NCBI GenBank assembly: GCA_963668605.1
Contig: OY764903.1
Coordinates: forward strand, 4,278,001 to 4,342,000
DNA length: 64,000 nucleotides
Reading direction: 5' to 3'
Source: G963668605 sp963668605
Lineage (GTDB): Bacteria; Acidobacteriota; Terriglobia; Bryobacterales; Bryobacteraceae
Of this stretch, positions 40,442 to 48,827 are shown piece after piece; the first letter of the stretch is position 1, and each line of letters starts with the position of its first letter. Under the pieces are notes generated by a model. That model had not been told where the DNA came from, did no database searches, and saw only the letters and a list, made by a program, of their open reading frames with translations. Position numbers and translations under genes: made by a program.

Positions 40442-40851
40442 GGGTAGCCCTGGCATGGGCATGCCGCACAACCCTCACCATCCCAAGAACCAACAGCGGG
40501 ATGGCGCCCGCAACAAAGTAAACACTCACCCGAAGCGGCCGACGACATAGTCGGCCGTTTGCGGATCCTTTGGTGCATCGAACAGTTCTTGAGTGATCCC
40601 ATATTCCAGCAGTTCTCCGCGGAGCTGGAACGCGGAATGATCGCTCAATCCGCTAAAGCGCTGCGGAACAACGGGAGTTCCAAGGACTGGTGGAATTTGC
40701 GGCGTGGTTCTTTGAGTCTGCCACGAGGATTTGGTGCAATGCGTCGGTCAAGAAGAGAATCCGCCTTCAGGCAGCGATTTTCCCGATTTGCTTAAGAATC
40801 AACGATAAAGGATTGTGGGGTTCGCCCCTGTGATTGGCGTAGAGCCATTGT
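40442..40851. other. Intergenic stretch between the groEL run and the tRNA-Ala island
   Basis: No gene is recognised. A hairpin with an 8-bp stem, CGGCCGAC/GTCGGCCG (40536-40557), followed by TTT could end the groEL transcript. The last 20 bp (TTGGCGTAGAGCC region, about 40835) resemble sequence next to the intact tRNA-Ala at 44290, extending the duplication beyond the tRNA itself. Confidence 0.4.
40536..40560 (+). terminator. Hairpin, possible terminator after the groEL run
   Basis: A perfect 8-bp stem CGGCCGAC/GTCGGCCG with loop GACATA is followed by three T. The T-run is short, so efficiency is doubtful. It lies 95 bp beyond the last gene of the run. Confidence 0.4.
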
Positions 40852-40901
40852 GAGGTTGGTGGACCTGGACGGGTTCGAACCGTCGACCTCTTCCATGCCA
40901 T
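40852..40901. repeat. Attachment-site duplicate: 3' part of tRNA-Ala (50 bp)
   Basis: An exact 50-bp copy of 44310-44359, covering the CCA end, T arm, variable loop and anticodon stem-loop of the tRNA-Ala gene. The sequence departs after CCATGCCAT. Such 3' tRNA duplications mark the far end of elements integrated by tyrosine recombinases. No integrase gene remains between the two copies. Confidence 0.85.
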
Positions 40902-41129
40902 TTAAGAAATATCAATCGCTTACAGGCATTCTGGCGAAAAACAAAAGACTTAGCAGGAGGCCCCGTGGACGCCGGTGGACGCCACGGGGCGACTTTTGGG
41001 CGTCTGGACTCCGGTGCGGACTCCAGGACTCCACACCGGGGACTGGCCCGTGGCGTGCTTTCTCGCGCGCGGTTGTAGGCCGTTCTGATTGTCGTCTGCT
41101 GGAGCAGACAACAATTGATTTCTCTATTA

Positions 41130-42222
41130 TTGACTCCCGCATAATATAGAGTTATTCCAGACGCAGTAAGGATTGTTTCCAGAAAGCGCTAATCAAACGC
41201 GGGCGGCGGCGCATCCGGCGCAGCGTGGTGCGGGCCGCCTCGCTAAGGTGCCAGTAGTCTTTGGGGCAGACGTTGGCCAGTTCGTGGTGCTTCCAGTAGC
41301 TCCAGATGTACTCGACCGGATTGAGTTCGGGTGCGTAGCCCGGCAGGTATTGGACCTCGATCCGTCCGGCCAGACTCTCGATGTGGTCGCGTACTAACCG
41401 ACTCCGGTGGGCAGGCAGCCCGTCCCAGATGACCAGCAAGGGTCCGCGGATATGCCGGACCAGCGCTTGCAGGAACTCCACTACCTGCGGACTCTTGACG
41501 CTCCCGGCGTAGAGCCGGAAGTAGAAGTTCCACACCGTGAGGCCGGCCACCGCCGACAGGCTCTTCCAATTGAAGTTGTAGTCCAGTACAGGCGTTTGCC
41601 CACGCGGGGCCCACATACGACAACGGTGCGGACGCTGACTCAGCCCGCTTTCGTCGACAAAGACTATCGTGCGCCCCTGCGTGCGGGCTTTTTTTTAATG
41701 GCCGGCCAGGTCTTTCGCTTCCAGGTTCGGATCGCCGCCTCGTTTCGCTCACGCGCCCGGCCGACGGGTCGTTGCGGACTCCAGCCCAGTCCCACCAGAA
41801 TCTTCCAAACATGACCTTCGTGGTAGGTGACGCCAAACTCCTCCTCGATCAAATGCGCCACACGCGGGCAGGTCCACAGGGGCGTCTCATAGCCCAACGA
41901 TTCCGGTCCCTGCAACAGAAGCTCGCTCAGGCGCTGACGATCCTCGCTCGTGAGGAGGGGTTTGCGGCCGGCGCGGCCGGCCTTGCGCAACCCGTCTTTG
42001 CCGCCCGCCCGATACTCCTGCACCCAGCGGGCTACGGTCTGCCGCGCCACTTTCAACCGGCGGGCCACCTCCGCCTGCTTCAATCCCTTCTCCCACAAGC
42101 GGATCGCCTCGAAGCGGCGTTTCTCCAAGGCCTCGAAATCACGTCGCACTCCGGCAGCATTGCCCATACCAGGTTAGACGTAGTATCGCGGGAAAAGTGT
42201 CGCTATATTACGCGGGAGTCAA
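41130..42222 (-). mobile_element. IS630-type element (type B), copy 3, 1093 bp, inverted
   Basis: Same length and terminal repeats as copies 1 and 2 but in opposite orientation. TA is duplicated at 41128-41129 and 42223-42224. It is inserted inside the tRNA-Ala island and does not break a recognisable gene. Confidence 0.95.
41152..42167 (-). CDS. IS630-type transposase, frameshifted (copy 3)
   Basis: The DNA-binding frame is 41664-42167 and the catalytic frame ends at 41152. Both are identical in translation to the other two copies, with the same A8 slippery run at the junction. Confidence 0.88.
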
Positions 42223-42349
42223 TAGGATGATGCCCATGTGGAGCAGCGGACCGGCGTCGAGATTGTGATGTGAGCGCTGTGGTCTGGCGGTACGAGAATC
42301 CTTGACACAGACTTGCACTTTCGCAACATTGCGAATAGACTGGGATCGA

Positions 42350-42718
42350 GTGCCTAAGACCAGAGTCACCCTCTACCGGGAGGAAGACGGAGCATGCCCG
42401 TTCGTGGAGTGGTTCGACAAGTTGCCGGCGAAGGTACAGGACAAGTGCTACCTCCGGTTGGAGCGATTGCGTGAGATGGGCCACGAATTGCGGCGGCCCG
42501 AAGCGGACTTCCTGCGCGACGGGATCTACGAACTGCGCGTCAGCCTGGGAGGCGTTCACCACCGGATCCTGTACTTCTTCCACGGAGCCGTGGCTGCGGT
42601 GGTCTCGCACGGGCTTGTGAAAGAGCGCGTGGTCCCGTCAAAGGAGATCGATCACGCCGTCGAGCGCAAGAAGCGGTTTGAGGCGAATCCGGCGAAGCAC
42701 ACTTATGAGGAAGCTTGA
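42350..42718 (+). CDS. RelE/HigB-type toxin
   Basis: A 122-aa protein of the phage-derived Gp49-like/HigB toxin family: FVEWFDKLPAKVQDKCYLRLERL, LREMGHELRRPEADFLRDGIYELRVS and HRILYFFHG. Such toxins are ribosome-dependent mRNA nucleases. GTG 42350 (PKTRVTLYREEDG) is the likely start, with GGGA upstream; a TTG at 42302 is possible. The antitoxin gene begins 1 bp after the stop. It is in toxin-first order, as usual for HigBA. Confidence 0.85.
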   Translation: MPKTRVTLYREEDGACPFVEWFDKLPAKVQDKCYLRLERLREMGHELRRPEADFLRDGIYELRVSLGGVHHRILYFFHGAVAAVVSHGLVKERVVPSKEIDHAVERKKRFEANPAKHTYEEA

Positions 42719-42719
42719 C

Positions 42720-43040
42720 ATGGCAAAAACGTTGAATCCGGCGAGCGATGCGGTGGAGATCCTTCACCGCCGGTTCTACGAAGGCAAACCGGCTCGGCTG
42801 AAGAACCTGGAAGAGGCGCGCGCCAACGAAGAGATCGCCCGCAAAATCCACGAACTGAGAGCAGCGGCGGCCCTCACCCAAACTCAGCTTGCCAAGCTCA
42901 TCGGCACCACTGCATCGGTCATCTGCCGCCTTGAGGATGCCGACTACGAAGGCCACTCCCTGGCGATGTTGCGCAGGATCGCGGGCGCGTTGAATCAGCG
43001 GGTCGAGATCCGTTTTGTACCGATCCGGCGGTCGGCATAG
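42720..43040 (+). CDS. HTH antitoxin (HigA-type)
   Basis: A 106-aa protein with a C-terminal Xre-type helix-turn-helix (ALTQTQLAKLIGTTASVICRLEDADY at about 62-88) and a helical N-terminal part that would neutralise the toxin. It directly follows the HigB-like toxin. It probably autoregulates the pair; no operator was identified with certainty. Confidence 0.85.
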   Translation: MAKTLNPASDAVEILHRRFYEGKPARLKNLEEARANEEIARKIHELRAAAALTQTQLAKLIGTTASVICRLEDADYEGHSLAMLRRIAGALNQRVEIRFVPIRRSA

Positions 43041-43149
43041 TTGACGGGATGGACGACAACTGGCAACACAGAACCCCCAGAGATCAAGGTGGGCTGAGGA
43101 GTCTTCTGACCCAGCGGCGTGAGTTACAGTCAGTAGGGATGGGCGCGGC

Positions 43150-44019
43150 ATGAACTTAAACGATCTATTGCTCTCCAAAAGCATCGACCCCGAGCAGGTC
43201 TTGGTGTTTCGGCATCGACCTTCAGAACCCGAACTCAATAAAGTGCTTCCGTGGCTCGCCGCTGAGAAACCGGATGTGTTCAACGCCTACCAGCAGACGC
43301 AGGGAGAGAAGGTTGAGAAGGCTATGACGGGTGCCTCTTACGTTGCTTCGTTCATCGGACACGAGCCCGGCAAGGCCCTATTCGTAGGGTTGTATTCAAT
43401 CGGCGCGTCGAAACCCCTGACGCTCGCGGAATACTGGCAGGTTCCAGCCTACATCGAGATGAAGAAGTTTGGCATGAAAGGGTTCAGCGATGATCGACCA
43501 TCGATCCTCTGGTTCGACCTCGCGCCGACAGAACTTTATGCTTCGTGGAAAGGCAAGTTGATTGTGGAATGGCCACCGCCCGAGCGGTCCTGGTGGCGCC
43601 GAGCGCATCGGAACACGATGCCCGTGCTAGCGATTCTCGAGGACAGCGCTCTGGACGCTGCGATGCCGGGATGGGACGAAATAGCACTCAACTGGGAGCA
43701 TCTTGCTGTCCTTCCTACGCGCTGGAAGTCTGCGCTGTCTCAATGGCGAGGCATCTATTACATTTTCGATACATCCGATGGGAAGGGCTACGTCGGCTCC
43801 GCCTATGGTGGCGACAACCTCCTCGGCAGATGGCGAAACTACGCTGTTTCGGGGCACGGAGGAAATAGTCTTCTTCTGAAGCGTGATCCTCGGGACTTCC
43901 GATTCACCATTCTGCAGCGGGTCTCACCAGATACTGATGCGATCGACGTAATCCGGCTCGAAAGTACATGGAAGGAACGGCTTCACACGCGCCAACCGCA
44001 CGGCCTCAACGACAACTGA
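43150..44019 (+). CDS. GIY-YIG nuclease-domain protein
   Basis: A 289-aa protein. The N-terminal 190 residues are of unknown fold (FIGHEPGKALFVGLYSIG, LIVEWPPPERSWWRRAHRN). The C-terminal region at about 200-285 is a GIY-YIG-like domain: GIYYIFDTSDGKGYVGSAYG, LLGRWRNYAVSGHGGN, then a Glu in RLESTWKERL as the metal ligand. Proteins of this shape occur in accessory regions and may act in defence or as nuclease effectors. It stands alone, 109 bp after the antitoxin gene. Confidence 0.8.
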   Translation: MNLNDLLLSKSIDPEQVLVFRHRPSEPELNKVLPWLAAEKPDVFNAYQQTQGEKVEKAMTGASYVASFIGHEPGKALFVGLYSIGASKPLTLAEYWQVPAYIEMKKFGMKGFSDDRPSILWFDLAPTELYASWKGKLIVEWPPPERSWWRRAHRNTMPVLAILEDSALDAAMPGWDEIALNWEHLAVLPTRWKSALSQWRGIYYIFDTSDGKGYVGSAYGGDNLLGRWRNYAVSGHGGNSLLLKRDPRDFRFTILQRVSPDTDAIDVIRLESTWKERLHTRQPHGLNDN

Positions 44020-44200
44020 CCACCAACCAAGTTTCGGAACTCGCCGTTTGCACATTTGGATCATACGGACGTGCGCGTGGGGGTTCGTTCACGGGCACTG
44101 GCGAACCCGCGCTCGTTCCAGGGAACCATAGCATCCGGGTATCGCTGGGGGCACACGAACAATGGAAATGCACACCGATATCCGAAATCGGTCTTAGAGC

Positions 44201-44296
44201 CCCCCGTTTTTGGCGTAGAAATTACAGAATGCGGGTGAAGGTCTTATGTGCTTAAACTGGTTGGGGGGTCGGGGTGTCCCCCGTTTTTGGCGTAGA
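44201..44296. repeat. Pair of 19-bp direct repeats near tRNA-Ala
   Basis: CCCCCGTTTTTGGCGTAGA occurs at 44201-44219 and 44278-44296. The TTGGCGTAGAGCC part of the second copy also occurs near 40835, outside the left attachment copy. These may be accessory recombinase-binding repeats or traces of repeated integration. Confidence 0.7.
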
Positions 44297-44309
44297 GCCG
44301 TAGAGCCGA

Positions 44310-44359
44310 GAGGTTGGTGGACCTGGACGGGTTCGAACCGTCGACCTCTTCCATGCCAT
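44310..44359. repeat. Attachment-site copy within the intact tRNA-Ala gene
   Basis: Fifty bases identical to 40852-40901, running from just beyond the CCA end through the anticodon loop of the tRNA gene. Together the two copies bracket the island. Confidence 0.85.
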
Positions 44360-44390
44360 GGAAGCGCGCTCCCAACTGCGCCACAGGCCC
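44315..44390 (-). tRNA. tRNA-Ala (anticodon GGC)
   Basis: A complete 76-nt cloverleaf on the minus strand. The acceptor stem GGGCCTG pairs with CAGGTCC, the D arm has AGTTGGGAGC, the anticodon stem CTTCC/GGAAG encloses loop ATGGCAT (anticodon GGC), and the T arm has GGTTCGAACCC. CCA is encoded at the 3' end. Its 3' part is duplicated at 40852-40901. Confidence 0.97.
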
Positions 44391-44428
44391 ATCTCGAGTG
44401 GACTGATTTCAATATACCATAAGAGGTG

Positions 44429-44998
44429 ATGACGCGAAACGAAGCTTGGGAAATTTTGTGCGAGTTTACGAAGTCGGAGAGCCTGCGCAAGCACGCGCTG
44501 GCTGTGGAGGCTTGTGTGCTCGCGTATGCCGGAAAGATGGGCGAGGATGAGGAGCGCTGGGCTGTGACAGCCGTGCTGCACGATTTCGATTATGAAATCC
44601 ATCCCGCAGCGCCGGACCATCCGATGAAAGGCGAGGCGATTCTGGCTGCCCGCGGCGTCGATGCCGGGATTCGCCGAGCCATTTTATCGCACGCCGACTA
44701 TAGCGGCGTGGTGCGCGAGAGCCTGCTCGAAAAAACCCTGTTCGCTTGCGATGAACTGGCCGGATTCCTCACGGCGGTCTCGCTCGTCAAACCATCGAAG
44801 AGCATTTTCGAGGTCGATGCCAAGTCCGTGCGGAAAAAGATGAAGGACAAGGCCTTCGCGCGCTCGGTGAACCGGGAAGATATTGTGCTGGGCGCCAGCG
44901 AACTGGGCGTAGATCTCGACGAGCACATCACTTTCTGCATCGCGGCTATGCAGGCGCGAGCCGATGCCTTGGGCCTGCGCGGGACAGCCGCAGTCTAA
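44429..44998 (+). CDS. HD-domain protein
   Basis: A 189-aa HD-superfamily protein. The metal-binding pattern is visible as RKHALAVEA, then VLHDFDYE (HD), then RAILSHADY. The fold is that of small HDIG-type phosphohydrolases acting on nucleotides or related phosphate esters; the substrate cannot be told from sequence. The start is GTG 44426 or ATG 44429, with AGAGGTG immediately upstream. It begins 38 bp from the tRNA-Ala 5' end on the opposite strand. Confidence 0.85.
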   Translation: MTRNEAWEILCEFTKSESLRKHALAVEACVLAYAGKMGEDEERWAVTAVLHDFDYEIHPAAPDHPMKGEAILAARGVDAGIRRAILSHADYSGVVRESLLEKTLFACDELAGFLTAVSLVKPSKSIFEVDAKSVRKKMKDKAFARSVNREDIVLGASELGVDLDEHITFCIAAMQARADALGLRGTAAV

Positions 44999-45004
44999 CT
45001 GTGA

Positions 45005-45499
45005 ATGGATGGAATCATGCCCACCATACTTCGATTGGTAGCCGTCCTGTCATGCTCAACACTGCTTTTTTCGGCAAGCGAAGCTGATAACAAAACCCGC
45101 GATGACAAAGCCATCGAGGCGGCTGTGCTGGAGACGAGCGCACAGATCACGCAGGCCGCGCAGGCGCTCGACGCAGACCGCATGTTCAGTTTCATGCTGG
45201 AGACAGACAAAGGGTCTGTGATTCAGAATGGCGCGATTACACTGACTCGTCAGCAGGCGCTCGATCAGGTCCGGAGGGGCTTTCGGGGCCTGAGTAAAAT
45301 CGAATACCGCTGGAAACAGCAATACGTCACGGTGGTGTCTCCAACCGTTGCGGTGCTGGTTGGGGAAGGTGAATCGACGGCCACGACGCAGCAGGGCGAG
45401 ACGTTCGTGACACCGTTCGCGCAGACCAACGTTTTCGTGCTCACGGATGGCCACTGGAAGCTGCTACACGGCCACCACTCATCACCCGTGCGGCGCTGA
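45005..45499 (+). CDS. Exported SnoaL/NTF2-like protein
   Basis: A 164-aa protein with a signal peptide (TILRLVAVLSCSTLLFSASEA) and a cone-shaped NTF2-like domain: ALDADRMFSFMLETDKG, QALDQVRRGFRGLSKIEYRW, GETFVTPFAQTNVFVLTDGHWKLLHGHHS. This matches DUF4440/SnoaL-type proteins, which act as small-molecule binders or enzymes. It starts 6 bp after the HD-domain gene, so a two-gene operon is likely. Its 3' end converges on the aminotransferase gene with a 2-bp gap. Confidence 0.8.
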   Translation: MDGIMPTILRLVAVLSCSTLLFSASEADNKTRDDKAIEAAVLETSAQITQAAQALDADRMFSFMLETDKGSVIQNGAITLTRQQALDQVRRGFRGLSKIEYRWKQQYVTVVSPTVAVLVGEGESTATTQQGETFVTPFAQTNVFVLTDGHWKLLHGHHSSPVRR

Positions 45500-45501
45500 A
45501 C

Positions 45502-46617
45502 TCAGAGGATCTCGCCGAGCGAGCGCTCGAAATGCGCGATGTCGGCTTCATTGTTGTAGAAGTGCGGCGAGACACGCAGGTTGCCGTGGCGCGCGGAGAC
45601 CACCACGCGGCGAACCTTCAACTCGCTCGCTAGCGTTGACGCGTCGATGCCCTCAAATCGCGCAGCAATGATCGGCGAATCGTAGTGCCCTTCCAGGAGT
45701 TGTGCACCGGTTTTGCGCAGCACGCCGCGAGTTTGTCCGGCCAACTCCATCACGCGCTGTTCGATTACATCCGTGCCCATCTCGAGGAACATTTCGACCG
45801 ACGCCTGCATGCCGTACAGCAGCGGGAATGCGAGCATTCCGCCCTCGTACTTTTCGGCGCTTTCGGCGAACTCCGGCGCACCGTGATGCAGGTTGTCAAC
45901 AGCCCGGTAGCCTTTGTGGCTGCGCCAGCCGACCACGCTGGGCCGCAGGCATTCGCGAAAGCTGGGGCGCACGTACATGAAGCCCGCGCCGTTCGGACAG
46001 AGCATCCACTTATACCCATGCACGGCGAACATGTCGGGCTGCACCTGGCGCACATCGAAGGGCAGCGCGCCCAGGCTTTGCGTGCCATCGACATAAAAGA
46101 TGACGTTGCGCTCGCGCAAGACGGGAGCGATCTGTTCGAGTGGTGGGCGGAATCCGTTCGTGTAATTGACCGTACTGAGAACCACGGCGCGGGTGCGTGG
46201 CGTGACAGCTTCCAGTAGCCCGTCCCAATCGGCCTCGACGAATTCTACGCCCTGCTGCGCGAGCAGTGCCGGGCCGTAGATGTTGTTGGGAAACTCGTCC
46301 TTGAGCGTGACGATGCGATCTCCGGGCTTCCAGTCGATCCCTTCAATGAGCAGCGACAGCGCGCTCGCCGCATTCTGGATGAAGGCCACATCGGAGGCTT
46401 TGCAGTGAATCAGCCGGCCGATCAGCCCGCGCAACTCGTCGGCGTCGTCAAACCAGGTTCCGAAATCGGTGCACGCGCTTTCGTGGCGTCGCCCGAAATG
46501 CGCGGCTACCGCGTCGGAGGAGCGTCGCGGAATCTGTCCGAAGGTCGCCGTGTTGAGATACGTCCAGTTGCGGAGTCCGGGGAATTCCTCGCGAACGCGG
46601 CCCCAATCAGCGCCCAT
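45502..46617 (-). CDS. Class V aminotransferase-fold PLP enzyme
   Basis: A 371-aa PLP-dependent enzyme of fold type I, class V (cysteine desulfurase/isopenicillin epimerase-like). The PLP Lys is K203 in VHGYKWMLCPNGAG, and the Asp contacting the pyridine nitrogen is D177 in FYVDGTQSLGAL. TLKDEFPNN near 105-112 and STVNYTNGF near 148 line the cofactor site. The substrate is unknown. Its start overlaps the proS stop by 11 bp, so it is co-transcribed with proS. Confidence 0.88.
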   Translation of the reverse strand: MGADWGRVREEFPGLRNWTYLNTATFGQIPRRSSDAVAAHFGRRHESACTDFGTWFDDADELRGLIGRLIHCKASDVAFIQNAASALSLLIEGIDWKPGDRIVTLKDEFPNNIYGPALLAQQGVEFVEADWDGLLEAVTPRTRAVVLSTVNYTNGFRPPLEQIAPVLRERNVIFYVDGTQSLGALPFDVRQVQPDMFAVHGYKWMLCPNGAGFMYVRPSFRECLRPSVVGWRSHKGYRAVDNLHHGAPEFAESAEKYEGGMLAFPLLYGMQASVEMFLEMGTDVIEQRVMELAGQTRGVLRKTGAQLLEGHYDSPIIAARFEGIDASTLASELKVRRVVVSARHGNLRVSPHFYNNEADIAHFERSLGEIL

Positions 46618-48316
46618 GGATTTGATCTGCGACGTACTGCGCCGCTTCGGCGACAGGGATATCCGCCATCACCTTTGTTCTGCGGTCCACCACTTCCGTG
46701 AGACCTTGCGCGAGTTTCTTTCCAATAGTGATTCGATAGGGAATCCCAATCAGGTCGGCATCCTTGAACTTGACGCCCGGGCGCTCGTCGCGATCGTCGA
46801 GCAGTACATCGAGGCCAAGCGCCTGGCACTGGGCATAGACTTCGTTCGCGGCTGTGCGCAACGCTTCGTCCTTATAGTTGACCGGCGTGACGACAACGGC
46901 AAACGGCGCGATGGCCGGGTTGAGCACGATGCCGTCCTTGTCGTGGAACAGTTCAATAGCAGCGCAGAGAATGCGCCCGACGCCGATGCCGTACGAGCCC
47001 ATGATGACGGTAACTTCCTTGCCGGATTCGTCGAGCACGCGCAGGCCCATGGCCTCGGAGTACTTGTAGCCGAGCTTGAAGATGTGTCCGATCTCGACGG
47101 TCTTGACGATGCGCAGCGGAGCGCCGGTGTCGAGTTCGGTATCGCCCTCGGCGACTTGGCGCAGATCGTGGAATTCGGCCTTGAAATCCTTGCCGGGAGT
47201 GACGTTGCGCAGATGGTAGTCGTTCTTATTGGCGCCGCAGATCATATTGGCGCGGCCTTCGAGTGTGAGATCGGCCAGCACGCGCATGTTCGTAACGCCG
47301 ACAGGACCGAGCGAGCCGGGATCCGCGCCGAACAACTGGCGGATCTCTTCGGGGCGCGCCGGACGCGGCTCGGTTTTCGCTCCGACGATGGAGGAAAATT
47401 TGGTTTCACTGAGCGAGTGGTCGCCGCGCAGAAGGCAGAGGTAGGGCGTCTCGTCCACCACCATGACAAGGCTCTTGATTTGCGAGGTTTCGGGCAATTT
47501 CGTAAACTCGGACACCTCGGCAATCGTTTTGCGGCCGGGGGTATGGAACTCTTCCGGAGCGGGATCGCCCTCGGGGTCGGGGATCGCGGGCGGCACGGGG
47601 CGCGAAACGGCCTTTTCGAGATTGGCGGCATAGCCGGTCTGCTCGCAAGTGACGACGTAATCCTCGCCGGCGTCGGAGGCGACCATGAACTCGTGGGACT
47701 GGCTGCCGCCCATCGAGCCGGAGTGCGCCTCGACCGGCACGTACTTTAACCCGCAGCGCTCGAAGATGCGGCAGTAGGCTTTGTAATGCTTTTCGTAAGC
47801 TTCGTCGAGACCGGCCGGCGCGAGATCGAAGCTGTAGGAGTCCTTCATGATGAACTCGCGCACGCGTAGCAAGCCGGATTTCGGACGGGCCTCATCGCGG
47901 AACTTGGTCTGAATCTGATACCAGATCTGGGGTAATTGTTTGTAGCTGCGCAGTTCGCCGCGCGCGAGGCCGGTCATGACCTCTTCGTGCGTCATGCCGA
48001 GGCACAGGTCGCGATTCCAGCGGTCTTTCAACCGGAACATGTTGTCGCCCATCACGTCCCAGCGGCCCGATTCCTGCCAGATTTCGGCGGGGTGAAGCGC
48101 GGGCAGCAGCATCTCCTGCGCGCCGATGGCGTTCATCTCCTCGCGCACGATCGCGGTGATCTTGAGCATCGACCGGTGGGCCAGAAACAGGTAGCTGTAA
48201 ATGCCCGAGGAGAGTTGCCGGACGTAGCCGGCTCGCAACAGAAGTTGGTGGCTGACGACTTCAGCCTCGGCGGGGGTTTCCCGCAGGGTGGGGATGAAAA
48301 GTTTGCTCCACTGCAT
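46607..48316 (-). CDS. proS: Proline--tRNA ligase
   Basis: A bacterial-type prolyl-tRNA synthetase of about 569 aa. Class II motifs are present: AHRSMLKITAIVREEMNAIGAQEMLLPALHP (motif 1 region), FRDEARPKSGLLRVREFIMKDSYSFD (motif 2) and GSYGIGVGRIL (motif 3). An editing insertion of the YbaK type lies between motifs 2 and 3 (about 215-385). The C-terminal anticodon-binding domain ends IPVAEAAQYVADQIHGR. ATG 48316 (MQWSKLFIPTLRE) gives the usual start; the frame is open for 21 more codons, which would overlap the divergent rpiB start. Confidence 0.96.
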   Translation of the reverse strand: MQWSKLFIPTLRETPAEAEVVSHQLLLRAGYVRQLSSGIYSYLFLAHRSMLKITAIVREEMNAIGAQEMLLPALHPAEIWQESGRWDVMGDNMFRLKDRWNRDLCLGMTHEEVMTGLARGELRSYKQLPQIWYQIQTKFRDEARPKSGLLRVREFIMKDSYSFDLAPAGLDEAYEKHYKAYCRIFERCGLKYVPVEAHSGSMGGSQSHEFMVASDAGEDYVVTCEQTGYAANLEKAVSRPVPPAIPDPEGDPAPEEFHTPGRKTIAEVSEFTKLPETSQIKSLVMVVDETPYLCLLRGDHSLSETKFSSIVGAKTEPRPARPEEIRQLFGADPGSLGPVGVTNMRVLADLTLEGRANMICGANKNDYHLRNVTPGKDFKAEFHDLRQVAEGDTELDTGAPLRIVKTVEIGHIFKLGYKYSEAMGLRVLDESGKEVTVIMGSYGIGVGRILCAAIELFHDKDGIVLNPAIAPFAVVVTPVNYKDEALRTAANEVYAQCQALGLDVLLDDRDERPGVKFKDADLIGIPYRITIGKKLAQGLTEVVDRRTKVMADIPVAEAAQYVADQIHGR

Positions 48317-48377
48317 GGGGGGTTCGAAGGTCTTCTTAAGTGCCAATTGTAGCATGGTAGAATTAGGGCTAACCCCC
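48317..48377. promoter_or_regulatory. Divergent promoter region proS/rpiB
   Basis: Sixty-one bases between the two divergent start codons must hold promoters for both directions if the proS start is 48316. A -10-like TAGAAT on the plus strand (48358-48363) is the only element seen. Confidence is low. Confidence 0.3.
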
Positions 48378-48827
48378 ATGAAAATCGCAATTGGCGCGGA
48401 TCACGCCGGATTTGCCTTGAAAGAACAGCTTCGGGAAATGCTGGCGGCGAAAGGCTATGAAGTCGAGGACGTCGGCACGCACAGCGACGCTTCGGTGGAT
48501 TACCCGGACTACGCGTCCGCGGTGGCCCACAGAGTCGCCGACGGCGTAGCGGAGCGCGGCGTCCTGGTGTGCTCAACGGGCGTTGGAATGTCTATCGCCG
48601 CCAACAAGGTGCCCGGCATTCGTGCGGCACTAGCCGTGAATGACGAAGAGGTGCAATTGACACGGGAGCACAATGACGCCAACATACTCACGTTCGGCGC
48701 TAAACTCAGCACGGCCGAGCAGGCCACGAAAATGCTCGACATCTTCCTGAAGACTGAGTTTTCCGGCGGCCGCCATGCGCGCCGCGTGCAGAAAATGATG
48801 GACCTGGAGCAGCCTACCCATGAATGA
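48378..48827 (+). CDS. rpiB: Ribose-5-phosphate isomerase B
   Basis: A 149-aa RpiB/LacAB-family sugar-phosphate isomerase. Motifs are KIAIGADHAGFALKEQL, VDYPDYA, LVCSTGVGMSIAANK with the catalytic Cys, and EHNDANILTFG. It interconverts ribose-5-phosphate and ribulose-5-phosphate in the pentose phosphate pathway. Its stop overlaps the glyA start by 8 bp, the common rpiB-glyA operon arrangement. Confidence 0.95.
   Translation: MKIAIGADHAGFALKEQLREMLAAKGYEVEDVGTHSDASVDYPDYASAVAHRVADGVAERGVLVCSTGVGMSIAANKVPGIRAALAVNDEEVQLTREHNDANILTFGAKLSTAEQATKMLDIFLKTEFSGGRHARRVQKMMDLEQPTHE

Larger units (their letters stand above)
40902..44309. mobile_element. Small integrated island at tRNA-Ala, integrase lost
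   Basis: About 3.4 kb bounded by a 50-bp direct repeat of tRNA-Ala sequence. It contains an IS630-type element, a HigB-like toxin and HTH antitoxin, and a GIY-YIG protein. No integrase or excisionase is visible, so it is either a remnant or was mobilised in trans. The island status is inferred from the flanking repeats and accessory gene content. Confidence 0.65.

Noticed and set aside
40850..41149. Open frame beginning MRLVDLDGFEPSTSSMP, resembling an annotated hypothetical protein
   Set aside because: Its conserved-looking start is the translated 3' part of the tRNA-Ala gene duplicated at the island border; the remainder has no coding character and runs into the IS.
46469..47749. 426-aa open frame antisense to proS
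   Set aside because: proS and the aminotransferase account for this region with full motif support; long antisense frames are common in GC-rich genes.
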